Made by a program: the position numbers and the translations under genes | DNA from: Symbiodinium natans | Lineage: Eukaryota; Sar; Dinophyceae; Suessiales; Symbiodiniaceae | Assembly: GCA_905221605.1 (NCBI GenBank) | Contig: CAJNDS010001193.1 | Span: 1 to 29,399 of the forward strand | Direction of reading: 5' to 3' | DNA length: 29,399 nt | In this document: in pieces, positions 16,145-24,720 of the stretch | Layout of the letters: every line of letters starts with the position of its first letter | Position numbering within the stretch: position 1 is the stretch's first letter | Notes under the pieces: model-generated | Database searches by the model: none | What the model was told of the DNA's origin: nothing | Seen by the model: the letters and a program-made list of their open reading frames with translations, nothing else

Positions 16145-16523
16145 TCTTTGATGACTTGCTGCAGCCTTGCTGCAGCTTTCAAGAAAGAGAAACATGCACG
16201 TTGCCCGATATGTGTTGGGAGGCCAACCCCCTACCAACTTGCAGCATAGGATAGCTTTGGTGTGAGTTGCAATGCAAATATATTTTATACTTCAGAGAAA
16301 CTTGGATGAGTTGTGTCATGTGAAAAGAACAAGCAGTACTAGTGTTTTTGGCATCAATACTGAATTGAGTGTACAACTCAAAAACCTTGACATGGTCATG
16401 GTGCGAGCGTCAAAAGTTAGCAGCTAAGTTGATTTATATATACATATACAATATGTGTATTACAAGAACGTTCATGTTTTGTTAAAAATGCCGGTTGTTT
16501 TCGTGTGATAGAAGAAAACTCAG
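16145..16523. other. AT-rich unique sequence, no gene seen
   Basis: Begins with two TTGCTGCAGC units, then becomes AT-rich with TATATACATATAC near 16437. It ends in GAAAACTCAG, a possible splice acceptor for the next frame. Confidence 0.5.
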
Positions 16524-16524
16524 G

Positions 16525-16800
16525 TACACACCCAGACATCGCATGCAGTTCCTTGAGAACTTGAGCAAGTACGAGATTGAGGTCGCAGTGGAGATTGTGG
16601 CCATCGAAGCAGGGCGGCATGTGCCCCTTGGACAGTGGCGGTTCCCACAATGAACGGCTCAGGAGAGAGACTTCGAAGCAGCGCTTGCTTCCAACTTGGC
16701 ACGCTCAGCAGATCGACAGGCACGGTGCAACTCTGCCATCACGCTGCGCATCTCTTGGGATCAAAGCAAGCACGGCGCAATCATGCCAGGTGCCGCTTGA
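16525..16800 (+). pseudogene. Coding-like frame with one internal TGA
   Basis: From an acceptor-like ACTCAG the frame reads MQFLENLSKYEIEVAVEIVA and IEAGRHVPLGQWRFPQ to a TGA at 16651-16653. In the same frame it continues TAQERDFEAALASNLARSAD, RQARCNSAITLRISWDQ and SKHGAIMPG to a second TGA at 16798. Both halves look coding. Either the first TGA is disabling, or a short intron or sequence error is involved. No family is recognised. Confidence 0.4.
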
Positions 16801-16882
16801 GGCCATGCACAAGTATCGCGACAGCTACATCAGACCCGGCCATCTTCCTGCAATTGTGTGGGTCGTTGGCATTCGCACGTGA
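16796..16882 (+). pseudogene. Coding-like continuation in a shifted frame
   Basis: At the point where the previous frame stops, the +1 frame reads LEAMHKYRDSYIRPGHLPAI and VWVVGIRT to a TGA. The smooth hand-over suggests a one-base indel, true or from assembly. Confidence 0.3.
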
Positions 16883-16971
16883 TATGATATCAATATCAAT
16901 AGAAATATGGTCTCGGGCTGCCTCCCCCCACCCAATGGTATCCACCCCCCCTCCTCCCTTGAATGTGATTG

Positions 16972-17750
16972 GGGGTTAGGGTTTCAGGTTTAAGATTATA
17001 CCCCCGCCCCCCCCCCCCCCCCCCGCCGTGGTGTGGGTGTGGTTGGAGGGTTAGGGTTTAGTGAGTAAGGTTTTGGGGTTTAGGGTTTAGGGTTTAGGGG
17101 TTAGGGTTTAGGGTTTAGGGGTTAGGGTTCGGGGTTTGGGGTTCGGGGTTGAAGGGCCCGTGGTGTGATTCGGGGGGTTGGGGTTAGGAGTTGAAGGTTT
17201 AAGAGACCGTCCGCCCGTGCTACCCCTGCGCCCCCTGTGGTTTGGGGGTTAGGCTTTGTGTTTAAGGTTTGAGGCTTAGGGTTTACATGAGTTTAGGGTT
17301 GAAGGATTAGCCCCCCCTGCCTGTGCTGTGAATGTGGGGGTTGGCGATTGGCGTTTGGGGTTGAAGGTTCAGGTTAAGGGTGTGAGGTTTAAGGTTGGTT
17401 TAAGGTTTAGGGGAGGTTTGGGGTTTTGGGGGGGGGGGGAGGGGGGAGTGTCCCCAGCCTCATCCTCCCTTGGATTACGTGTGGGTGTGGTTAAGCGGTC
17501 AGGGTTTTGGGTGTAAGGTCTAAGGTTTAGGACCTACCCAAGCCCCCCCTGCGGAGTGGGTGTGGTTCGGGGGTTAGGGTTTAATTAGTGTCTGAGGTTT
17601 AGGGTTTAGGGTTCGGGGTTTAGGGTCTAAGGTCTAGGCCCGTGGTGTGATCTGGTTGAAGGTTTAAGACCCCCCCCCGGGTGTGGGTGTGGTTTGGGGG
17701 TTAGGGTTTAGGGTTTAAGGTCTAGGGCTTACAAGGGTTTAAGGTTTGGT
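16972..17750 (+). repeat. Degenerate telomere-like repeat with longer period
   Basis: Many TTTAGGG, TTAGGG, TTTAAGG and TTCGGGG variants are broken by C or G runs (17001-17024, 17428-17445). Longer motifs recur: GGGTGTGGTT near 17034, 17484, 17561 and 17687, and CCCGTGGTGTGAT near 17158 and 17639. This is therefore an old array reamplified in larger blocks. A 62-codon frame inside it is not credible. Confidence 0.85.
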
Positions 17751-17785
17751 CCGGCCCTGTTCCCCCTTTGAATTCCGGGCTTTTT

Positions 17786-18211
17786 CGAGCCGGCTCGAAA
17801 ACCCGAAATTTCAGAAACTATGCTCGAGCCATGCTTCCTTTATAAATTTTGAGTTTTTCGAGCCGGCTCGAAAGACCCTGATTTTCTTCATTTAGGCCTG
17901 AGGGGCATTCTTCCTGGGATTTCGGGTTTTTTCGGGTTTTTTTTTTCGAGCCGGCTCGAGCTTCGTACCTGAAATTTTAACCCGTCAAGCCGAGGGGCAT
18001 GGATTCTGGGATTTCGGGCCTTTCGGGATTTTTCGAGCCGGCTCGTTGCGGGCCTGGTAATGTAACAATTTTGAGGTTATTCGAGCCGGCTCGAAAGAAC
18101 CTGAAATTTTAACCCATCAAGGCTTGCGGGGCATGGTTTCGGCGATTGCGGGTTTTTCGGGTTTTTTCGAGCCGGCTCGAGTTTCGTGGCGAGTCTTTTC
18201 GAGCCAGCTCG
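17786..18211. repeat. Cluster of seven CGAGCCGGCTCG palindromes
   Basis: CGAGCCGGCTCG occurs at 17786, 17859, 17947, 18034, 18082 and 18168, with a one-base variant (CGAGCCAGCTCG) at 18200. Most sites are extended to TTCGAGCCGGCTCGAA. Spacings are 73, 88, 87, 48, 86 and 32. Intervening sequence is related (CTGAAATTTTAACCC, GAGGGGCATGG, GGGATTTCGGG), so this is a diverged ~87-bp tandem repeat in which the palindrome is the best conserved part. Confidence 0.9.
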
Positions 18212-18396
18212 AAAAGTCCGAAAATTCTGACCAATCCAAGCCTAAGGTGTCTGCATTAATTTCTGCAAAATTCTCAACTCACACAAGTAGCAGAGCTAAA
18301 AATGAAAAGTCTAATTAGCTTAACTCAATAAATTAGTTTAGGATGAAGTACCTCAATTGATTTAATTCAAAATTAATTCAATAATTATATTTATTT
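18212..18396. other. AT-rich low-complexity DNA
   Basis: TTAATTCAA/AATTAGTTTA-like sequence, of the same type as 19200-19540 and 20240-20940. No gene seen. Confidence 0.6.
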
Positions 18397-19041
18397 TCAT
18401 AAGTTCAATGAATATGATTCATGTACTACATGGTGCGCGGGTGATTCTTGCCCGTAGTACGGGACAAGCATTTTCTTGAGGCTGCAGGCCGAAACCGCTG
18501 GCAGGGGCAGTATTTCAGAGAAACGCCACAAAAAAGTGTCCAAAAAGTGGCGACTACCAAAATGAAGTAGTTTAGGACTCACAACATGAAAATCATCGAT
18601 GTGAAATGGCGAGCCCCAAAGTTCGCTGGCCGCTGGCCATTCGCACGCAGTGGTAACACGGACGGAGTCATCGTTCGGGCATGGTAACACGGACGTTCTC
18701 ATCGTGCGGGCATGGATGCTCTGGCCATTCGCGCGCAATGGTAACACGGACAGAATCATCGCGCGGACATGGATTCGCACGCAAGAGGAACACGGATGCA
18801 AGTCAGACGGCCTCAGCAGAGCCAGGGCTACCCTCAGCAGGCACAGGCTGGTCGGAGCCGGCAGTGGCATGGAAGAAGACCAAAAAAAGCGGCCGAAAGC
18901 CAAAACACGAGAAAAAGCGACAGAGAGCCAAACATAGATAGTCATATATAAGATAAAAAGTGCAAACAACAGAGAAGAACAAGCAAACACCCGAAAGAAA
19001 AAAAGAAGCACAGCCAAGAGATGAAAAGTGTCCAAAAGCAA
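18397..19041 (-). CDS. 214-codon minus-strand frame, doubtful
   Basis: One of the longest open frames outside simple repeats. The N-terminal third is hydrophobic (for example LLAVLLFFFRVFACSSLLFA and LFILYMTIYVWLSVAF), which could be two membrane segments but also follows from the A-rich plus strand. The middle spans a short repeat (18640-18790). The C-terminal part (LLHFGSRHFLDTFLWRFSEI) looks more protein-like. There is no recognised domain, and plus-strand frames compete. Confidence 0.2.
   Translation of the reverse strand: MLLDTFHLLAVLLFFFRVFACSSLLFALFILYMTIYVWLSVAFSRVLAFGRFFWSSSMPLPAPTSLCLLRVALALLRPSDLHPCSSCVRIHVRAMILSVLPLRANGQSIHARTMRTSVLPCPNDDSVRVTTACEWPAASELWGSPFHIDDFHVVSPKLLHFGSRHFLDTFLWRFSEILPLPAVSACSLKKMLVPYYGQESPAHHVVHESYSLNL
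18640..18790 (+). repeat. Imperfect ~35-bp repeats
   Basis: TGGTAACACGGAC followed by TCATCG and GCGGGCATGG occurs three times (near 18651, 18681 and 18739), with a weaker fourth copy near 18785. GGCCATTCGC also recurs. Both strands remain partly open across it. Confidence 0.8.
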
Positions 19042-19200
19042 AAACCCGCAAAAAAGCGCGTGTTGAAAAGGGCCTGAAAAACTTCAGGTGACGGAGGCCT
19101 CGGAAAAGGAGAAGAATCCGAGAAAGGCATAGTTTTCCAGCCGAAAATTGCCGAAGAGCACACGGGCAAGGATGCCCCGCGGTCCTACTACATGAGTTTG
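18791..19200. other. A-rich low-complexity spacer
   Basis: Contains many CGAAAA, AAAAAGC and AGAAGAA steps on the plus strand and no frame I would defend. The long minus-strand frame covers its first part. Confidence 0.5.
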
Positions 19201-19540
19201 ATGAATTTAATTGGTTGAATCAATGTACGTAGTGTATTTATTTTAAGTAGTTTAAACTCATCCAGTTCACCTGTTTCATTGAATTTGCAGAATCAGTTCA
19301 ATTAGCTTAGATTAGGCCATTTAGTTAAGCTGATTTTGTTTAATTAGAACAACTGTGCGACGCACGTCGAACATATGTCCCAGGTAAGTAGTTCAATCTA
19401 CTTAATTGAATTCATAGTTAGCTCGATAGGTTGAATTCACTCAAGATTCATTTATCTAATTTATCAGTTGCGACGTATGTCGGACATATGTCCCAGGAAA
19501 TATGGTTAATGTAGAGAATCGAACTCAGAATGAATTGAAT
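19201..19540. other. AT-rich low-complexity DNA
   Basis: AATTGAATTCA/TTAGTTAAG-like words. It contains the 29-bp repeat pair described separately. No gene seen. Confidence 0.6.
19356..19497 (+). repeat. 29-bp direct repeat pair with CATATG palindrome
   Basis: Copies at 19356-19384 and 19469-19497 match at 26 of 29 positions and share ACATATGTCCCAGG. The second holds the perfect palindrome GGACATATGTCC. They stand out as conserved words in otherwise AT-rich low-complexity DNA, just before the GC-rich island. Confidence 0.85.
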
Positions 19541-19586
19541 GAATTCAGCTCCTTTAGTTTAGTTATGACTTCCGAATTGCTCTGGG

Positions 19587-20168
19587 GTGGCAGGGAACTG
19601 GCATGCCGGCCGGGCTATCTTAACTTGGGGTCTCTCGGTCCGCCCGAGGTTGCGCTGCTCGGCGCTGGTCTTTTCGGCTGCTGCAACAGCTCGAGCGACA
19701 AAGCAAGTGGGGCGGCAGCCTGCTGTCAGGCGCCGCGTGGCCAATGATGCTGAAGAGTTGGTCCCGCTCGAGGCAATACGACCCGGCAGCGGTCGAAGAG
19801 CGGCAAGAAGCGGAGCGTGTGGCTGCCAGAGCGTGCGCGCTGAGGGGCATCCAGAGCCTTTGCATGTCGTGCAACACCTCGGTGACAACAGATACCAGTG
19901 TGAGGTTTGCGGTTGGATGGCCACCGGACATAGATGCAAGTTTGTCAAGAGGGTCTGCTACCCCGGGCGTGAGCAGCGCGGCAACGCTGCCATGCGAAAG
20001 CGCCTGGCCGCCGCCTCTGCTTCCGGCTCTGGTCGGCGCTGGCACGGCGGCTGGTGCGCGATGGCGGTGCTGCAAGGCCGTCCGGCCTGGCCACTGGGTG
20101 ACGAGTCAAAGTTGCAAGCGTGGACATCGCAGCGATCGCCACGGCGTGCCGGAGTTTGCGTAAGATGA
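19587..20168 (+). pseudogene. GC-rich Cys-containing coding-like island
   Basis: A 193-codon frame. Its middle holds HLGDNRYQCEVCGWMATGH followed by RCKFVKRVCYPG: a CxxC pair plus two later Cys and a His, which could bind zinc. A basic Ala-rich part follows. Upstream, a shifted frame (19744 onward) looks better (QYDPAAVEERQEAERVAARA), so a frameshift near 19850 is likely. The CxxC arrangement is reminiscent of short Cys-terminal domains of dinoflagellate retroelement-like proteins, but I cannot confirm that. The island is isolated in AT-rich DNA, consistent with an inserted element remnant. Confidence 0.35.
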
Positions 20169-21290
20169 GGTGTGACTTCCGAACGACGGACGCGCGCGCC
20201 CGTTTTCCTACGGCAGACCTCTTCCCCCCGATTTATGCAATGTAAAAATTTTGCTTACTTAAAACTTCTTGACTAGTACAATTAAAATAGTGACTCTGAT
20301 GAGTCGAGCTCATGTAGCCAAATTAAAATAGTTTACTTTATTAACTTAGTATAGTTAAGTTAATGAGTTTAATGCCTGTTTCAAAAGAAATTCAGTTCAT
20401 GTAACTAAGCGAAACAATGTAACTAGTTTTGTTCAGTTACATAATTCAATTCAGTTGTTTACTTGAGTGAAATTGTTCATGTGTTTGATGCTGTCAGTTT
20501 AGTTAATTTATCTCATTTAAGTGGTTTCAGTAGTTTCAATAGTTCAGTTAATTTAGTCGCAATTTTGTTTAGTTTGTTGAGTTTAATGGATTCAACGAAT
20601 GCAGTAAATAGATTTCAATGAGTTGGAACAAGTAGTATAATTACTATAATTCGAACTACATTTTTTTAATTTTGCCGTTCATGTAATTCAGCTAATTTAC
20701 ATAATTTCACTAATTTAAATACTTTGAATACATTAATCCGCTTAATTCAGTGAATTCATTTACTTCATTCAACTACGTAAATTAGGTTAGTTCATGTCAT
20801 TCTTATAAGTAATTAACTTGGTCTAACTGATCCGGTAAGTTAAGTTAGTTTAAGGAAATTAAATTGAAATATGTTATTGCTTGAACGAATAGATTTCATG
20901 AATTTAGTTTGAAATCCCAACGCCATATTAGAGAAAACGTAAGCTAAATAACTCCTGTTCTGGTTTTTGCTTATCGGGCGATGCACACATGAGATTTCAG
21001 ATGTTGCTTTTTGATAAATAGAATGTAGCTAAAACTGGTGTTCTGGCATCAGAAGGTCCGAAAACTCTGTGAGGAGTGTAGCTTCAGTATCTAGAAATGA
21101 CTGAATCCAAAGCCGGATTTCGGTTTCAGAAAACAAGTGCTCCGGTACAGTCGTTAAGCAAGTTTTCACTCGAGAGATGCTTCGACAACTATAGAAATCA
21201 TCGTAAATACCGATGGTTTCGTGGCTTGACGACATGAGCTTGAATCACAAGCCAGGGCGAAGCAGAACAGGAAAGGGCAAGGGTGGATCA
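20169..21290. other. AT-rich low-complexity DNA, no gene seen
   Basis: About 1 kb made largely of words such as TTCAGTTAATTTAG, AATTCAGT and GTTTAGTT. The character changes near 20950. Short minus-strand frames (21029-21235) are weak. Confidence 0.65.
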
Positions 21291-21291
21291 T

Positions 21292-21366
21292 GGGGGGGGG
21301 GGGGGGGTGGTGACGTGACCATATATATGAATATCTATATATATATATACACATGTATATGTATCT
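21292..21366. repeat. G16 run followed by TA microsatellite
   Basis: A run of 16 G (21292-21307), then ATATATATG and TATATATATATA units up to about 21361. It separates AT-rich DNA from the coding-like region. Confidence 0.9.
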
Positions 21367-21451
21367 GTCTGGCAGGCATGTGTGTGTATGTAGCTGTTTC
21401 GTGCAAATCAAAGAAAGCGGTTGCTGAGGTGAGGGCGAAGGATTTTGCAGA

Positions 21452-21943
21452 GTGCGAGTTTTCAGAAATTCGTATGCAGACGAAACAGGGCTCGGAGGTT
21501 TCACCCTCGAGCTGGACTGGACGGATCCGGAAGCGCCATCTCAGGAGAGAGGAGACCAAAAAGGGGGGATGCCTTCCTTCCCTCGGCCGTGCATGGAATT
21601 GGCTTTGTTCAGTTCATTTCATTGCAACTCATTTGTGGATCTGCTTTGTGGCAGGCAGAAGCACTGCGCCAAATGCAGGAGGAAGCAAGTAGCTCCCCAA
21701 GACTGGAAGACATGTCATTGCTTCAAGGTGTGCCTTGCGAAAGCATACTCTGCAGTAGTGGTGGAGGGCCTGGCAACAAGTTGGAGTTTTGCCAGACCCA
21801 TCAATAGTTGTGGCTGTACAAGCATGAGTGGACCCGAAATTTCTCAGGTTCCAAGTTACCTGATCTCCGCAGCGAAGGCCGTAAGCATCTGCGTACACGC
21901 AGTATGTCAAATGCACGGCTTGGAGGTGATCCTCATTGGCTAG
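21452..21943 (+). CDS. 163-codon coding-like frame, unrecognised
   Basis: One of the longest frames outside repeats. It begins with an acidic part (GLGGFTLELDWTDPEAPSQE) and continues with a Cys-rich segment (CGRQKHCAKCRRKQ, then CHCFKVC) that could bind metal, then PEISQVPSYLISAAKAVSIC. An overlapping frame (to 21807) gives QAEALRQMQEEASSSPRLED after the acceptor-like TTTGTGGCAG, so part of this frame may be spurious. No family is recognised. Confidence 0.3.
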   Translation: MRVFRNSYADETGLGGFTLELDWTDPEAPSQERGDQKGGMPSFPRPCMELALFSSFHCNSFVDLLCGRQKHCAKCRRKQVAPQDWKTCHCFKVCLAKAYSAVVVEGLATSWSFARPINSCGCTSMSGPEISQVPSYLISAAKAVSICVHAVCQMHGLEVILIG

Positions 21944-22030
21944 CAAATGGAGCACACGTGGAACTGCACAGCCTACAAAAGGCTCAGGCGCAAGTTGACA
22001 AGTTGACATTCTGGAGGGTCACTTTGGTCT

Positions 22031-22407
22031 TTGCATGAGCAGCGTGCCAAGACGTTGAATGGCCTGCGCGGTGAGATCGTAGGTCGCGGCCTTACGGCCA
22101 TTTGCATGCCCGAGAGACGTGTCCCATGGATCCTGCTGTACCCAGGCTTCGACGACAAACAGCTGAGATATCGTACAACTGGCATGTGTGCAAAGAGACG
22201 AAGTTGGGTACCGAATATGTTGTTCATGTATTTTCCGCTTTGTTGGATTCGGACTTGTTCTCGATTGGCAGGAGTTTGTGCACACTTTCACATGCCGAAT
22301 GTAAATGGGCTTGCACACCGTCCACAGCTGTCACGGGGCCAAACAAATTCACGCGTGCCAAGCGTTTGCATGAAGATTTTCCTGCCGAGCGATTTCAAAA
22401 CTTGTGA
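22031..22407 (+). pseudogene. Coding-like region with a frame change
   Basis: The first frame, from 22031, reads EQRAKTLNGLRGEIVGRGLT and AICMPERRVPWILLYPGFDD to about 22180. The second frame then reads KLGTEYVVHVFSALLDSDLF and RAKRLHEDFPAERFQNL to a stop at 22407. Both parts look coding, with no room for a normal intron between them. Probably a frameshift, either real or from assembly. No family is recognised. Confidence 0.35.
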
Positions 22408-22555
22408 TTAGGCTGGAAGGGATGGTCGGATGGATCAGAACGGCTGTCCTGTGCAAGTTTGTGAAGCTTAGCCTGCGTGGACAGAAAGGCATGCCTCGGG
22501 CTTTGATTGTTCTCGTCAGCATCCGTCAGCTAAAGTTTAGCGGATTCACGGGCAT

Positions 22556-22798
22556 GTGAAGCTTTGTTCTCGGGTTCGGCGTGTGGGCTTCAACCGCTCC
22601 GCTGCAGCTTTGGGCAGGAACGCACAAGCGCAGGAGGGGTATGTGGGACAGAATATTGTTCGCAAGCGAACCCCACCCTCGCCACCGCAACTATGCCAGC
22701 TGCAGCTTGACAAAATGTGGAAAAGTTCAGCCAATTTGGCATCCCTCGCCATACCAGGGATGCCTGGTGGGACTCATGCAGTCGGTTGCCCTGACTGA
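22556..22798 (+). CDS. Coding-like frame, unrecognised
   Basis: 80 codons. The good part runs from RSAAALGRNAQAQEGYVGQN through RKRTPPSPPQLCQLQLDKMW to SSANLASLAIPGMPGG. The shifted frame 22581-22841 is less protein-like. Likely an exon in the plus-strand chain. No motif is recognised. Confidence 0.3.
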   Translation: MKLCSRVRRVGFNRSAAALGRNAQAQEGYVGQNIVRKRTPPSPPQLCQLQLDKMWKSSANLASLAIPGMPGGTHAVGCPD

Positions 22799-22988
22799 CC
22801 TTCGGATCTTGCCGGCTTTGACGCCTGGAGCAATTTTTTAAGAACAATTGTTAAGGTTGCTCGATCCAGGTTGACTTGGTGTGGCACATATGTTGGAAAA
22901 ATTGTGTTTTCTTAGGGGCGGAGGATCTTGCGCTGCATCTGTGGGCGAGGATCCATGTAGCAACGCCGTTTCCGGTCAAGGCATATAG

Positions 22989-23324
22989 ATGAGCGCCATG
23001 GATCAGTTGGATGATGAAAGTTACAACTTGCATCCATCGTCCGAGCAGACGGGAGCCCTCCATGATGATGTTAAGATGGTTCTGAGCTTTGACACGAACG
23101 CAGACCCTCAAGTTATGAGAAGTGACAACTTTGCAACGGCTGCGAAGAAGCAAGTCAGTACCCTAACCTTGGAGGTGTGCGAATTTCAGTTTTGTGCTGC
23201 GGTTTGGGATTTATTAAGCCTCGGCAAAGACATGCCAGGCGTGCGGCTCCACTCGGACAGCACCGTGAAGGCCCCCGTGGGCAAGCAAAGTCGAAGAAGT
23301 GCTGCAAGGGTGGCACAGTACTAG
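22989..23324 (+). CDS. Coding-like frame, acidic N-terminus, unrecognised
   Basis: 111 codons from an ATG-containing start (MSAMDQLDDESYNLHPSSEQ), then DDVKMVLSFDTNADPQVMRS. A GTCAGT after AAGAAGCAA (23154) and an AG after GCGAATTTCAG (23190) could mark splice sites, but they are under 50 bases apart. The second part (LLSLGKDMPGVRLHSD) is also coding-like. No family is recognised. Confidence 0.35.
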   Translation: MSAMDQLDDESYNLHPSSEQTGALHDDVKMVLSFDTNADPQVMRSDNFATAAKKQVSTLTLEVCEFQFCAAVWDLLSLGKDMPGVRLHSDSTVKAPVGKQSRRSAARVAQY

Positions 23325-23340
23325 GTATTGATGCTGCAAC

Positions 23341-23793
23341 TTGTTGTTGTGGCTTCCCAACACATATGTTCCGTTTTCCCGTTTTGAGGGTTTCCGGTGC
23401 TTTCCAAATCTGGCGCAGCCATGCATGCTTTCGAAAAAATGTAGGCTCAGAAGAACGTGCTCGATGTGGTATCTAGTGCCATACGGCTTGAAACGTGGAA
23501 CGGTCATTTCAAGAATCCGCTCGTTTGCTGGCAACGCACAGCAAGGGAACAAACACAAAGAATTTGTAGGGGGCCGAGGAAGGGTATCCACGATCAGCAG
23601 GATCCAGAAGGAAGCAAGTGAGCCAAGCATACGGGCCGAGCATAGGGGCCGGACGATGCCAGGATGCTCGGGATACAAAGACAAAAGCGTAAGACCATGG
23701 AACCCTTCAAGAAAGGAATGTGAAAGTGTACAATATCATGAACCCAACCAAGTAAAGGGTAGTCATGCAAGTCCAAGAAAGCGGTCCTCCTAA
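23341..23793 (+). CDS. 150-codon frame, doubtful
   Basis: Basic and Ser-rich throughout, without a hydrophobic core pattern or motif. A minus-strand frame (23214-23684) of similar length overlaps. It follows directly on the previous frame in the same direction. Confidence 0.2.
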   Translation: MLLWLPNTYVPFSRFEGFRCFPNLAQPCMLSKKCRLRRTCSMWYLVPYGLKRGTVISRIRSFAGNAQQGNKHKEFVGGRGRVSTISRIQKEASEPSIRAEHRGRTMPGCSGYKDKSVRPWNPSRKECESVQYHEPNQVKGSHASPRKRSS

Positions 23794-23968
23794 TGGAGGT
23801 CAGTCAGGGTGGAACCAGCGAGGCACTTCGGATGACAACTCTGTTTGCAAAGGTGTGCTCAAAACTGCAACTAATCTGACAAAGTCACGACTCGGGGCCG
23901 AAAGTGCTTCAGCCACTGTGGGTCGTCGTCATATCAGGTCGTTGCCAAGAAGAACCTACGCTTGCTGA
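23765..23968 (+). CDS. Coding-like frame, unrecognised
   Basis: 67 codons (GPPNGGQSGWNQRGTSDDNS, then CKGVLKTATNLTKSRLGAES). At its end a shifted frame reads YQVVAKKNLRLLTLEDRHVA and may be the true continuation. No motif is recognised. Confidence 0.3.
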   Translation: MQVQESGPPNGGQSGWNQRGTSDDNSVCKGVLKTATNLTKSRLGAESASATVGRRHIRSLPRRTYAC

Positions 23969-24274
23969 CACTGGAGGACCGTCACGTAGCATCCAGTACA
24001 GTGCAGGCATGTCTGAATCTGCAACGCCAATCTTTATGTGTACTGCCTCTGCAGACCACCACCCATAATCTGTTGACAGCCAATACCATGCCAATACCCA
24101 GAACATGTCCAGCCCCGTGGCCTCCCCGAAAGAGTTGCCTATGCAGGATCTACAGCCTCCACCGATGGTCTGCGGCTCGGGCAACGTAACTTGCAAGCCA
24201 TGTGGACACTAGCTTGGTTCCCTCTTTCTCTCACACACTATTGCTTGTCCCTCTCCTCGTTCATTTCATCTGCA

Positions 24275-24327
24275 GTTTGACCTGGCACGTGTATGTGTGA
24301 AAGATACAGAGTGCTTCGCGGCGTGAC
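24275..24327 (+). CDS. Possible short terminal exon
   Basis: A long pyrimidine tract (24216-24272) ends in CATCTGCAG, one of the best acceptor-like sites in the window. The following frame reads FDLARVCVKDTECFAA and stops at TGA. The AG is at 24284-24285 at the latest; the exact exon edge is uncertain by a few bases. It is too short to identify. Confidence 0.3.
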
Positions 24328-24357
24328 GGCGAAACAGCTCTGAAGCTGACGGTTGCT

Positions 24358-24582
24358 TTGGGAATCCATGAAAAGAGGGCGAGCTGTGCACCTGCCATCG
24401 AGGACACACTCACACCCGTGCGGCTCGGGCCCGCGGGCGCGTCGGCCCCCAGCGGAATTCTCAGCTCGATTGGCCTTCGCTGTGCCGAATGTACGGAGAC
24501 TGCTCTGCAGACCTCTTCATGCGTTTGGTTGTGCAAGGTGGTGGGTGGTGATCTTCATTGTTTTTCGATCTACACAACTTAA
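24358..24582 (+). CDS. Coding-like frame, unrecognised
   Basis: 74 codons (CAPAIEDTLTPVRLGPAGAS, then GILSSIGLRCAECTETALQT). It has a CxxC but no further metal-binding pattern. The overlapping frame 24353-24718 is open longer. Confidence 0.25.
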   Translation: MGIHEKRASCAPAIEDTLTPVRLGPAGASAPSGILSSIGLRCAECTETALQTSSCVWLCKVVGGDLHCFSIYTT

Positions 24583-24590
24583 GGTCGGTC

Positions 24591-24649
24591 CAGTGCAATG
24601 GCTCTGCCAGGCGCTTCGTGCCAGTCAAGCTCAAGCCAAAGCTTGCAAG
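24591..24649 (+). CDS. Possible short exon with GTATGT donor
   Basis: The frame reads VQWLCQALRASQAQAKACK and is followed by GTATGTGTG at 24650, a canonical-looking donor. A CAG just before (24591-24593) could belong to an acceptor. Immediately downstream is a TA microsatellite, consistent with intron. Confidence 0.3.
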
Positions 24650-24659
24650 GTATGTGTGT

Positions 24660-24720
24660 ACAAATACACACATACGTATATATATATATATATATGCATC
24701 TTACATATGTATGCATAGTG
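24660..24720. repeat. TA microsatellite with CA/CATA flanks
   Basis: ACACACATACG then TATATATATATA and TACATATGTATG. Probably intronic if the donor at 24650 is real. Confidence 0.9.

Noticed and set aside
23214-23684. 156-codon minus-strand frame
   Set aside because: It overlaps two plus-strand frames with better composition and fits no neighbouring minus-strand coding signal.
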